Part shown: one piece after another, positions 25,625 to 34,891 of the stretch
Numbering within the stretch: position 1 is the stretch's first letter
Layout of the letters: each line of letters opens with the position of its first letter
Assembly: GCF_900177675.1 (NCBI RefSeq)
Contig: NZ_FXWM01000001.1
Location: 5,403,001-5,467,000 of the forward strand
Source: Bacillus sp. OV166
GTDB lineage: Bacteria > Bacillota > Bacilli > Bacillales > Cytobacillaceae
Direction of reading: 5' to 3'
Length of the DNA stretch: 64,000 bases
Translations under genes and position numbers: made by a program
Notes under the pieces: generated by a model
What the model saw: the letters and a program-made list of their open reading frames with translations, nothing else
Database searches by the model: none
Told to the model about the DNA's origin: nothing

Positions 25625-27268
25625 ATGTTTAAAGTCCTTGTTACCGATGGTATTAGCAATACGGGGTTGAAAAGCTTATTAGATCATCCTAATTTTACGG
25701 TGGACCGACAGCCAACACTTCCGACAGACGAATTAAAAACCATCATTGGCAAATACGATGCTCTTATTATCCGGAGCCAAACGAAAGTAAGTGAAGAACT
25801 GCTCAAAGCAGCTGGCCGTCTCCGTGTGATCGCTAGAGCAGGTGTCGGTGTCGATAACATAGATGTGAATGCGGCAACTAGAAAAGGGATTATTGTCATC
25901 AATGCACCTGGTGCTAATACAATTGCAGCAACCGAGCATACCTTGGCAATGATGTTATCATTAGCAAGAAAAATTCCCCAAGCCCATCAGAAAACGACCT
26001 CCGGCGAATGGGACCGTAACTCCTTTAAAGGGGTGGAATTATATAAGAAAACACTTGGTGTAATTGGCATGGGTAAAATTGGAACTGAAGTGGCGAAACG
26101 AGCAAAAAGCTTTGGGATGAACATTTTAGGGTTTGATCCCTATCTAACTGAAGAGCGCGCAAAGAAACTGGGCATGACGAAAGCCAGTCTCGATTTAATT
26201 GCTCAAGAATCCGATTTTATTACGATTCATACACCTCTAACCAATGACACAAGAGGACTTATTAATGATGACTATTTGCGAAAAACAAAAAAAGGGGTCC
26301 GTTTTGTCAATTGTGCGCGCGGCGGTGTAATCGACGAAAAGGCACTAGTTAGAGCCATTCAGACAGGGCATGTGGCTGGAGCAGCCCTTGATGTTTTTGA
26401 AAAAGAGCCTGTTGCCGACTCAGAATTACTGCAAAATCCAAATATTATTGTAACACCGCATCTTGGGGCTTCCACGGTTGAAGCTCAAGAAAAAGTGGCC
26501 CAAGAGGTAAGTGCAGAAATCATTGAGATTTTCGAATCTCAATCCATTCAAAACGCGGTTAATATGCCGCAAATGTCAGGGGAAACACAGGCGAAACTGC
26601 AGCCATACTTACTGCTTGGGGATCAAATGGGGCAGCTTGTCATTCAATTATTAAACAAACAGGCACCTACTAAAATTGAAATTAATTATTATGGCGAATT
26701 AATCGGTGAAGATACAGAATTGTTAACTCGTACGATGCTTAAAGGTGTCCTTTCTTATCATTTAAGTGATTCTGTCAATTTAATTAATGCTCTTCACCTG
26801 TTGAAGGAACAAGGAGTTTCTTATAATGTTGTAAAAAACGCTTCGAATAAAGGTTTTGCAAATTATATGGAACTGAGTGTTACCAATAATTTTGAGACGG
26901 CCAAAATTGGTGCTACGGTCTTAAACGGCTATGGAGCTAGAATTCTAAAAATCAATCAATACCGGATTGATGTCAAACCAGAGAAATACCTGTTATATAT
27001 TAAGCATCGTGACGTACCAGGGATGGTTGGTAAGGTCGGTTCTCTATTGGGTGATCACCAAATCAATATTGGAACAATGCAGGTTGGTCGAACAGAGGTC
27101 GGCGGCGAAGCTATCATGGTTTTAACCCTGGATAAGACATTAAATGCTAATGTCATTCACGCCTTAAAATTAATTGATGGACTAGAGGAAGCACAAGTCT
27201 TGGAGTTATCAAATGTGGATTCTTTTGAACCGGGAAGTATGGAAATAGAAAAAGTAGAAAGTATCTAG
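25625..27268 (+). CDS. serA: D-3-phosphoglycerate dehydrogenase
   Basis: 547 aa, ATG after AAAGGAGG. It catalyses the first step of serine synthesis, 3-phosphoglycerate to 3-phosphohydroxypyruvate with NAD. Seen: RSQTKVSEELL, the Rossmann loop GVIGMGKIGTEVAKRAK near 147-163, catalytic Arg in NCARGGVIDE, Glu in EKEP and His in TPHLGAS; then an ASB intervening domain (about 330-460) and a C-terminal ACT domain (YLLYIKHRDVPGMVGKVGSL). The long form with ACT is normal for Bacillus and is feedback controlled by serine. Expression is controlled by the T-box leader just upstream. Confidence 0.96.
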   Translation: MFKVLVTDGISNTGLKSLLDHPNFTVDRQPTLPTDELKTIIGKYDALIIRSQTKVSEELLKAAGRLRVIARAGVGVDNIDVNAATRKGIIVINAPGANTIAATEHTLAMMLSLARKIPQAHQKTTSGEWDRNSFKGVELYKKTLGVIGMGKIGTEVAKRAKSFGMNILGFDPYLTEERAKKLGMTKASLDLIAQESDFITIHTPLTNDTRGLINDDYLRKTKKGVRFVNCARGGVIDEKALVRAIQTGHVAGAALDVFEKEPVADSELLQNPNIIVTPHLGASTVEAQEKVAQEVSAEIIEIFESQSIQNAVNMPQMSGETQAKLQPYLLLGDQMGQLVIQLLNKQAPTKIEINYYGELIGEDTELLTRTMLKGVLSYHLSDSVNLINALHLLKEQGVSYNVVKNASNKGFANYMELSVTNNFETAKIGATVLNGYGARILKINQYRIDVKPEKYLLYIKHRDVPGMVGKVGSLLGDHQINIGTMQVGRTEVGGEAIMVLTLDKTLNANVIHALKLIDGLEEAQVLELSNVDSFEPGSMEIEKVESI

Positions 27269-27276
27269 ACAGGGGA

Positions 27277-27309
27277 AGAGGGATTGCGATCAAGCAATCC
27301 CTCTTTTTT
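27277..27309. terminator. bidirectional terminator after serA
   Basis: AGAGGGATTGC (27277-27287) / GCAATCCCTCT (27294-27304) and six T. The HAD gene converges from the other side. Confidence 0.8.
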
Positions 27310-27313
27310 GCAC

Positions 27314-28438
27314 CTATAATATCCCTTTCAAATCGAGCACCGTATCAAGAATATATTCTGCTTCATGCTTTTCAAAATCACTTCTCGCATCTTTTCCTGA
27401 CAGACCAGTTAACACCGCAGCAAACGGGCAGCCCAGTTGTTTAGCCGCTAACAAATCCGCCAATGAGTCGCCAACCACTAGAACGGTCTCCGCATTTTCA
27501 AGCGGCAAACGCGTATTTAAACAATCCTGAATCGATGCTTCTTTTCCGAGAAGTCCCATGATATATGTAAATGGATGCGGCTTCGACAGCGACTTCCTTT
27601 CGGGTAGCTCTTTTTCCGCCATTAGCACTTCATCAGCGGTGACGATCCGATTCACTTCAAAATGCTTTAACCAATCTAAATGCTGGAACGGCTGAATTGT
27701 TTCTAATTCAGGTCTGCCTGTCCCGATTCCAATCGTGAAACCTGATGAATTTAAGAATTGAAATAACTCATCAATTTCCTGCCTCGGAGCTAATGTGGTT
27801 TCATTTGACAGAAAGCCCTTTTTCCCCTTTTGAACCGAGGGTCTTCCCGTAGAGGCAAGAACATGTTCATCCCCCACATACCATTCTTGGGATACATGCT
27901 CACAAACAGACCAAAGTTCTCCCTTTTTAAAAATAGAAGTTTCGACCCCAAGCTTCTCCTTCGCCAACTCATTCAAATAACTAAACAATTCCTGCTTCGT
28001 TGCTTCTGAGCGTGAAAACTCTTCCACAAACAAACTGAAATTCATCTTTACACGATAATTACTCAACACCCTGCCAATCTCTAATAATGTTTCTCTGGTG
28101 ATTGGTGCCTGACACCATTTAGTGATTTTCTCAAATTCAGTATCCTTAATTTGTGACAACAGGTGGATAAGTTGGTGGCAGTATGATAGATAGATCATGT
28201 CCCAGTTGGCGTTTAAGCCGCGTGATTTCATAAACTTGAGAACTTTATCGTTTTCAAATACTAACTCTCTTATTTCCTTGATTTCATCTTCACTATAATC
28301 CGTTATAAACTGATCTGGTTCAAGTCCCAAGTAATTACAGCTAATCAACATCTCCCAAACGGTTAAAGCGGAAGCATCAAAATAATGCTCCTCGCTTAAA
28401 AGTACCCCATCTACGTCAAACAAAATTGTGTTAATCAC
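27314..28438 (-). CDS. HAD-superfamily hydrolase
   Basis: 374 aa, GTG start after GAGGGTGAGG. The N-terminal motif I FDVDGVLLSEEHYFD has the nucleophile Asp and the acid Asp; motif IV is VVGDSLADLLAAKQLGCPF near residues 318-336. An unusually long cap of about 190 residues separates them, containing GTGRPELETI (motif II region). It is likely a phosphatase of the phosphoglycolate-type class, but the substrate is unknown and it is longer than typical 220-aa members. It stands alone between convergent serA and the intergenic region before the GABA operon. Confidence 0.8.
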   Translation of the reverse strand: MINTILFDVDGVLLSEEHYFDASALTVWEMLISCNYLGLEPDQFITDYSEDEIKEIRELVFENDKVLKFMKSRGLNANWDMIYLSYCHQLIHLLSQIKDTEFEKITKWCQAPITRETLLEIGRVLSNYRVKMNFSLFVEEFSRSEATKQELFSYLNELAKEKLGVETSIFKKGELWSVCEHVSQEWYVGDEHVLASTGRPSVQKGKKGFLSNETTLAPRQEIDELFQFLNSSGFTIGIGTGRPELETIQPFQHLDWLKHFEVNRIVTADEVLMAEKELPERKSLSKPHPFTYIMGLLGKEASIQDCLNTRLPLENAETVLVVGDSLADLLAAKQLGCPFAAVLTGLSGKDARSDFEKHEAEYILDTVLDLKGIL

Positions 28439-28569
28439 TTACCTCACCCTCATTTCCCAGTTTGCTTTTATACGCTATCGTAACACAGTAGGACAATCAA
28501 TTTGAAGTAAATTGTTTAATAAAACTGATAATAGAAGACGAAGCCCAGAAAAAGATGGTCTAAAAGGCG
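28439..28569. other. short intergenic stretch, no gene seen
   Basis: Spacer between the HAD gene start and the degenerate small ORF. Reading the plus strand gives a stop-ridden frame; no clear promoter could be assigned. Confidence 0.35.
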
Positions 28570-28710
28570 ATGAAAACCCATGATATCTATATCCAGGGCG
28601 GTACGTGGATTTATGATGAAATGGGAAATGTAATTTGAAAACACATCGATACAGAGCCTGCTGATCATGCATCGATTGATACTATTTTATCGGTTATAAA
28701 AAACCATTAA
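28570..28710 (+). pseudogene. small ORF of 46 codons interrupted by TGA
   Basis: From ATG 28570 (AAAAGGCG just upstream) the frame reads MKTHDIYIQGGTWIYDEMGN, then VI, TGA at 28636-28638, and continues in frame as KHIDTEPADHASIDTILSVIKNH to TAA. The text on both sides of the stop looks like one protein, and a single change (for example TGG to TGA) would explain the break. I do not recognise the family. It could also be chance. Confidence 0.35.
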
Positions 28711-28751
28711 AAAACAAGCCGTGTCCCGGGATTCCGATTGCACGGCTTGTT
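28707..28751 (-). terminator. terminator of the putrescine/GABA operon
   Basis: AACAAGCCGTG (28713-28723) / CACGGCTTGTT (28741-28751) with TTTTTT following on the minus strand. Also able to end the small plus-strand ORF, though the T-tract there is poor. Confidence 0.7.
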
Positions 28752-28766
28752 CCTATTAAAATAGAT

Positions 28767-28913
28767 TTAGCTTAAATTAAAACTTTCTTCAAACGGCCAA
28801 GCTGGTAGCATTCTACTCAATGGTTTGTCCTCGCGATACCCGAGCGCATACTTCCTTGCATGATTATAGCTTTTAGTCGTGGTTCTCCTCTTTTCAAAAA
28901 AGGCTAATTTCAA
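28767..28913 (-). CDS. possible 48-aa ORF overlapping the gabD stop
   Basis: TTG start shares the ATTGA overlap with the gabD stop codon, allowing translational coupling; the frame then runs LKLAFFEKRRTTTKSYNHAR and on to AWPFEESFNLS-stop. It lies before the operon terminator. There is no strong ribosome site of its own and I do not recognise the sequence. Composition (R, K, Y, P) is protein-like, but chance cannot be excluded. Confidence 0.35.
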   Translation of the reverse strand: MKLAFFEKRRTTTKSYNHARKYALGYREDKPLSRMLPAWPFEESFNLS

Positions 28914-30364
28914 TCCAAACCAATCGAAATATATTTTACTTCTAAAAACTCTTCAATCCCATAATGACCACCTTCACGTCCAAGGCCGCTCTCTTTAAAG
29001 CCGCCGAATGGCGCTTGAACGACGGAAGGCAGCGCATCATTCAGACCAATGATTCCGTACTCCAGCTGTTCCGTGATTCTAAATGAACGGCTTAAATTTT
29101 CTGTATACACATAGGCAGCTAATCCGTAACAGGAATTATTTGCCCGTTCAATGACTTCCTCTTCCGTTTTAAAAGTTGAAATGGGAGCCAGTGGGCCAAA
29201 GATCTCATCTTTCATACATTCCATATCATCGTTAATATTGGTCAGTATAGTTGGGGCATAGAAATAGCCGTTGTCCACTGCAGGTTTGAGTCCGGTATAA
29301 GTGACTTTTCCTCCCTTACTAACTGCCTCCTTGACCAAGCCTTCTACTTTATTATAAGCGGCTAGATCAATTAATGGGCCAATATCAGTTCCCTCTTCCA
29401 ATCCGTTGCCGACCTTAAGCTTTTCTAATTCTGTTTGAAATAGCTTAATAAATTTGTCTGCTATCTCTTCTTGCACAAATACTCGGTTAGTACAAATACA
29501 AGTCTGACCTGCATTGCGAAATTTCGATTGGACAAGGCCTTCAGCGGCTTTCGCTAAATTAGCATCATCCATAACGATAAATGGAGCATTCCCGCCAAGC
29601 TCAAGTGATACCTTTTTGACAGTTTCCGCCGCCCCGCGCATCAATGTTTTTCCAACCTCTGTCGATCCTGTAAAGGTAATTTTCGTCACGCGTGGGTCCT
29701 TCAGCCATACTTCGCCAATTTCTGAGGACCTCCCAGTTATCACGTTTAATACACCGGCAGGGATACCTGCTTCATGGGCAAGCTCAGCCATTTTTAATGC
29801 TGTAAGCGGTGTTTGGTTTGCCGGCTTTACAACAGCGGTACAGCCTGCTGCAAGGGCTGGTGCTACTTTTCTCGTAATCATTGCCGCTGGGAAGTTCCAA
29901 GGGGTAATCGCTGCAATTACACCGACTGGTTCTTTTCTAACTAGTATTCTTTTATTAGGGTGGGAAGCTGGAATCGTTTCACCGTATACTCGTTTTCCCT
30001 CTTCCGCATACCAAGAGATGAAGCCATTGGCATATTGAACCTCTCCAAGAGCTTCTTTCAGTGGTTTCCCTTGCTCAATTGTCATAATCCGAGCAATTTC
30101 TTGCTTGTTCTCTTCTATTAAATAAAACCATTTCATCAATAGTTGGTAACGCTCATCCGCTGTTTTCTTTGACCAGATTTTGAAGGCTTTATGGGCAGCA
30201 TCAACAGCTTTTTCTGCTTCATAAGCACCTCCTGTTGGCACAGCACCGATAACTTCCTTTGTTGCCGGATTGATAATATCAGTTAAAACCTCATAATCAT
30301 TGCCAACCCATTCTCCATTAAGATACATCGGATAGATTTGATAATTTTGCTTAACTTTATCCAT
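28910..30364 (-). CDS. gabD: succinate-semialdehyde dehydrogenase (NAD(P)+)
   Basis: 484 aa, ATG after GGAGGGGAATG, three bases after the gabT stop. Aldehyde dehydrogenase fold: ITPWNFPAAMITRKVAPALA near 150-170, FTGSTEVGKTLM, catalytic Glu in LELGGNAPFIV and catalytic Cys in NAGQTCICTNR (Cys-Ile-Cys, the GabD form), and the C-terminal GLGREGG. It oxidises succinic semialdehyde to succinate, the last step of GABA breakdown. Last clear cistron of the sigma-54 driven operon that starts at 34661. Confidence 0.93.
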   Translation of the reverse strand: MDKVKQNYQIYPMYLNGEWVGNDYEVLTDIINPATKEVIGAVPTGGAYEAEKAVDAAHKAFKIWSKKTADERYQLLMKWFYLIEENKQEIARIMTIEQGKPLKEALGEVQYANGFISWYAEEGKRVYGETIPASHPNKRILVRKEPVGVIAAITPWNFPAAMITRKVAPALAAGCTAVVKPANQTPLTALKMAELAHEAGIPAGVLNVITGRSSEIGEVWLKDPRVTKITFTGSTEVGKTLMRGAAETVKKVSLELGGNAPFIVMDDANLAKAAEGLVQSKFRNAGQTCICTNRVFVQEEIADKFIKLFQTELEKLKVGNGLEEGTDIGPLIDLAAYNKVEGLVKEAVSKGGKVTYTGLKPAVDNGYFYAPTILTNINDDMECMKDEIFGPLAPISTFKTEEEVIERANNSCYGLAAYVYTENLSRSFRITEQLEYGIIGLNDALPSVVQAPFGGFKESGLGREGGHYGIEEFLEVKYISIGLD

Positions 30365-30367
30365 TTT

Positions 30368-31738
30368 TCATTCCCCTCCAACTGATAAGGCAGGATCATT
30401 ATGATAAACTGCTTCCATAGCTTCCTCAAGAATTTGCAATCCTTCTTCAAGTTGGTCATCTGTGATTGTTATGGGCATAAGAAGGCGAATCACATTGCTG
30501 TAAAGCCCCGCGCTAAGTAACATCAAACCACGTTCGCCTGCAGCTTTAACAATTTTCCCAGTCGCGTCTTTATCAGGAGTTTTCGATTGTCTGTCCTGCA
30601 CAATTTCCATCGCACACATCGCACCGAGTCCGCGCACATCCCCAATACCTTCGAACCGATCAGCAAGAAGCTGCATCTTTTCTATTACTCGGTCCCCAAT
30701 TTTTCGAGCCCGGTCATTAAGTTGCTCACTTTCAATAATATCCAAAACTGTCAGTGCAGCCCTGCATCCGAGCGGACTGCCTGCGTATGTTCCGCCGATT
30801 TCTCCAACTTCTGGAGTACTCATAATTTCTGCCCTGCCAATCACGCCGCTAATCGGAACACCGGCCCCCATTGATTTCGAAATGGTAATTAAATCAGGAA
30901 CCACTTCGAAATGATCAATCGCAAAATATTTTCCTGTCCGTGCGAACCCTGTTTGGATTTCATCGGCAATAAACAAGATGCCATACTGTGTGCAGATTTC
31001 TCTCACCCGTTTAACAAAGGCGGTGTCTGGCACGATAAAACCGCCTTCCCCTTGGACAGGTTCCATCACGACAGCAGCAATCGTTTCAGGAGCGACTTCT
31101 GCCAATAAAAACTGTTCAAATTGCTCGATAATCATAGCGCTATATTGCTGCTCATTCGTTCCTTCGGGACGGCGGTACACATAGGGATATGGCGCCTTGT
31201 AAACTTCTGGAGCAAATGGTCCAAAGCCAAACTTATAAGGCTTCACTTTACTCGTCATCGTCATTGTCATTAACGTGCGACCATGGAACCCCCTAGTAAA
31301 CGAAATGATTCCTTGACGCTTTGTATATTTCCTTGCAATCTTTACAGCGTTTTCAACAGCTTCCGCTCCACTGTTAAAAAAGGCAGCCTGTTTGTCAAAT
31401 TCACCAGGGGCAAGTATGCAAAGCCGTTCGGCTAAAGTAATATACGATTCGTACATCATCACATTAAAGCCAGTGTGGATAAATTGACTTGCTTGTTCCT
31501 GAAGTGCTCTAACCACTCTAGGATGGGAATGCCCAACGTTTATCGTCCCAATGGCGCCGGCAAAATCAATATAACAATTACCGTCCACATCTTCTACCAG
31601 GGCTCCTTGTGCTTTTTTAACAAAGGCCTGGCAGTTATTACTGATTCCTTTCGGGACATATTTATTTCTCTGCTCCAATATTTCCTTCGATTTCGGCCCA
31701 GGTATCTCTGTTTGGAGCTTGACATATTTCTTTTCCAC
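30368..31738 (-). CDS. gabT: 4-aminobutyrate aminotransferase
   Basis: 456 aa, GTG start after GGGGGAGCAAGGTA. Class III PLP aminotransferase: FNSGAEAVENAVKIARKYT for the phosphate cup, GFHGRTLMT, the EPVQGEGGFIVPD motif, DEIQTGFARTGKYFA, and the PLP lysine in TISKSMGAGVPISGVIGR. It transfers the amino group of GABA to 2-oxoglutarate, giving succinic semialdehyde and glutamate. It sits between the putrescine aminotransferase (30 bases upstream) and gabD (3 bases downstream), which supports GABA as substrate. Confidence 0.93.
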   Translation of the reverse strand: MEKKYVKLQTEIPGPKSKEILEQRNKYVPKGISNNCQAFVKKAQGALVEDVDGNCYIDFAGAIGTINVGHSHPRVVRALQEQASQFIHTGFNVMMYESYITLAERLCILAPGEFDKQAAFFNSGAEAVENAVKIARKYTKRQGIISFTRGFHGRTLMTMTMTSKVKPYKFGFGPFAPEVYKAPYPYVYRRPEGTNEQQYSAMIIEQFEQFLLAEVAPETIAAVVMEPVQGEGGFIVPDTAFVKRVREICTQYGILFIADEIQTGFARTGKYFAIDHFEVVPDLITISKSMGAGVPISGVIGRAEIMSTPEVGEIGGTYAGSPLGCRAALTVLDIIESEQLNDRARKIGDRVIEKMQLLADRFEGIGDVRGLGAMCAMEIVQDRQSKTPDKDATGKIVKAAGERGLMLLSAGLYSNVIRLLMPITITDDQLEEGLQILEEAMEAVYHNDPALSVGGE

Positions 31739-31768
31739 TACCTTGCTCCCCCTTATTATAAAAAATCT

Positions 31769-33145
<1,377 letters not shown>

Positions 33146-33167
33146 TTATATTCCTCCTACTAGTGAA

Positions 33168-34661
33168 TTATTTAGAAAACCAGCCAACCGGCTCAACCTG
33201 TAAATTGATATTAATCTGTTTTATTTCTTGAAATTCTTCAAGCCCAAACGTTCCAAGGCTGCGCCCAATCCCACTTTGCTTATAGCCTCCCCATGGCGCT
33301 TCGTTATAAGTAGGATGGTAGGAATTTACCCAAGTAATCCCTGCACGCAGCTTTTTAATGACCCGCAAGCCCTTTGCACCATTATTGGTAAACACACCAC
33401 CGGCTAACCCATATACCGTACCATTTGCAAGTTTTATAGCTTCCGCTTCGTCCTTGAACTTCTGAATCACAACAACAGGACCGAAGATTTCCTCTTGGAC
33501 AATTCTCATTTCTTGGTTCACATCGACAAAAACGGTGGGTTCAACAAAATAACCTTTTTCTAACCCGTTGCCAACAATCCGCTTTCCTCCGCAAGCAACT
33601 GTCGCACCTTCCTGTTTTCCTATTTCAATATATGAAAGAACTTTTTCTAAGTGTTCCTGACTGACAAGCGGACCCATCTCTGTTCCAGCTGTATTTCCTG
33701 GTCCTACTTGAATTTGCTTAGCTCGTTCGACAAAACGTTGGACGAATTGATCATAGATGCTTTCTTCGACAAGGATCCTTGAACCAGCTGAACAGACTTG
33801 ACCAGACCCTGCAAAGATACCAAATAAGGCATAATCGACTGCCGTTTCAAAATAAGCATCAGCAAAAATGATATTGGGCGATTTACCGCCTAATTCTAAT
33901 GAAACTTTTTTCATCGTATCGGCTGCTGTTTTCATAATTTGCTTGCCCGTTTTCGTACCGCCGGTAAACGAAATCATATCAACCTCAGGGTGGGAGGCGA
34001 TTTCATTTCCAACAACCGCTCCAGCACCCATTACCATATTAGCTACTCCTTTTGGCAAACCCACTTCTTCAAAAATTTCAAATAGCTTTTTCGGAGTAAC
34101 TGGTGTCACTTCGGACGGCTTAAAGACAATTGTATTTCCCGCGGCTAAGGCAGGGGCAATTTTCCAAACACTCATTAACAGCGGATAGTTCCACGGAACA
34201 ATTAAGCCACAAACCCCCACCGGCTCGCGGACAACCATAGCCTGCATAGGACCTGAGACATGGTAGGTCTGTCCATCAGGTTTTGTAATCAGGCCGGCAT
34301 AATAGCGGAAACAGGCGGCTGCATCCCCGACATCAAAGCCTGCTTCTCTTAATGGTTTCCCGTTATCCATTGTTTCCAACTGGGTTAATTCATCGGCATA
34401 TTCATCAATTTTGTCAGCAATTTTTAATAAATAGGAGGCCCGTTCCTGAGCAGAAATCCCGGACCAAACACCTTCTTCAAACGCTCTCCGTGCTGCATAA
34501 ATTGCAGTACGAGCATCAGCAGTCGTTCCTTCAGGTGCATATGAAATAACCTCACCAGTTGCAGGATTAATTACTGGGCGTGTTTCTTGATTTTCGGCAT
34601 CCTTCCACTCACCATCAATAAACATCTTCAGGTTTACAACTCGGTTTTTTACATCGACCAT
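33168..34661 (-). CDS. aldehyde dehydrogenase, probable 4-aminobutyraldehyde dehydrogenase
   Basis: 497 aa, ATG after AAAGGAGGAATTTAA. Motifs: VPWNYPLLMSVWKIAPALAA, FTGGTKTGKQIM, catalytic Glu in LELGGKSPNIIFAD and catalytic Cys in GSGQVCSAGSR, then GPVVVIQKF. This is the betaine-aldehyde/aminoaldehyde dehydrogenase subgroup (GbsA, PuuC, DhaS relatives). In this operon, directly behind a sigma-54 promoter and before the putrescine aminotransferase, oxidation of 4-aminobutyraldehyde to GABA is the fitting reaction. Exact specificity is inferred from context. Confidence 0.88.
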   Translation of the reverse strand: MVDVKNRVVNLKMFIDGEWKDAENQETRPVINPATGEVISYAPEGTTADARTAIYAARRAFEEGVWSGISAQERASYLLKIADKIDEYADELTQLETMDNGKPLREAGFDVGDAAACFRYYAGLITKPDGQTYHVSGPMQAMVVREPVGVCGLIVPWNYPLLMSVWKIAPALAAGNTIVFKPSEVTPVTPKKLFEIFEEVGLPKGVANMVMGAGAVVGNEIASHPEVDMISFTGGTKTGKQIMKTAADTMKKVSLELGGKSPNIIFADAYFETAVDYALFGIFAGSGQVCSAGSRILVEESIYDQFVQRFVERAKQIQVGPGNTAGTEMGPLVSQEHLEKVLSYIEIGKQEGATVACGGKRIVGNGLEKGYFVEPTVFVDVNQEMRIVQEEIFGPVVVIQKFKDEAEAIKLANGTVYGLAGGVFTNNGAKGLRVIKKLRAGITWVNSYHPTYNEAPWGGYKQSGIGRSLGTFGLEEFQEIKQININLQVEPVGWFSK

Positions 34662-34697
34662 TTAAATTCCTCCTTTATTCACCCTCACTAACTTTAT

Positions 34698-34714
34698 TGC
34701 AAGAAGCGTGCCAA
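34698..34714 (-). promoter_or_regulatory. sigma-54 promoter of the putrescine/GABA operon
   Basis: Minus strand TTGGCACGCTTCTTGCA: -24 TGGCACG, four bases, -12 TTGCA, a near-perfect match to TGGCACGNNNNTTGCW, 36 bases before the start of the aldehyde dehydrogenase gene. Confidence 0.92.
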
Positions 34715-34764
34715 TGCTTTAAAGGTAGCAAAATAGGTTTCTCTCAAAATATACGAATAAATTC

Positions 34765-34805
34765 TATTCAATTTTGCATAACCCTATTATTCTGTGCATA
34801 ATAGA
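34765..34805. promoter_or_regulatory. putative upstream activator sites for the sigma-54 activator
   Basis: CTATTCAATTTTGCATAA at 34765-34782 and the inverted repeat CTATTAT-tctgtgc-ATAATAG at 34785-34805, 50-90 bases upstream of the -24/-12 promoter. The first shares 16 consecutive bases with the site at 39148-39164. Confidence 0.6.
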
Positions 34806-34844
34806 AAAGCGGAAGCGCCCGTTTAGCGGCGTATGAGCTGGACA
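34806..34844. repeat. fragment resembling a dispersed Bacillus intergenic repeat
   Basis: AAAAGCGGAAGCGCCCGTTT and the following GCGGCGTATGAGCTGGAC are GC-rich against their surroundings and look like the end of the dispersed repeats found between many Bacillus genes (AAAGCGGAAGCGCC type). From memory only; copy number not visible in this window. Confidence 0.35.
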
Positions 34845-34848
34845 ATTA

Positions 34849-34885
34849 AAAAAAACTGCCTCAGATCCTTGAGATCTAAAACAGC
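34849..34885 (-). terminator. terminator of the sigma-54 activator gene
   Basis: CTGTTTTAGATC / GATCTGAGGCAG (with G-U pairs) followed by eight T on the minus strand. Confidence 0.8.
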
Positions 34886-34891
34886 TTTTCA

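Noticed and set aside
28636-28638. TGA as a selenocysteine codon
   Set aside because: No SECIS-like hairpin evident directly downstream and no known selenoprotein family; a nonsense mutation is simpler.
29514-30038. 174-codon plus-strand frame
   Set aside because: Antisense to gabD, whose motifs are complete; codon pattern is that of a shadow.
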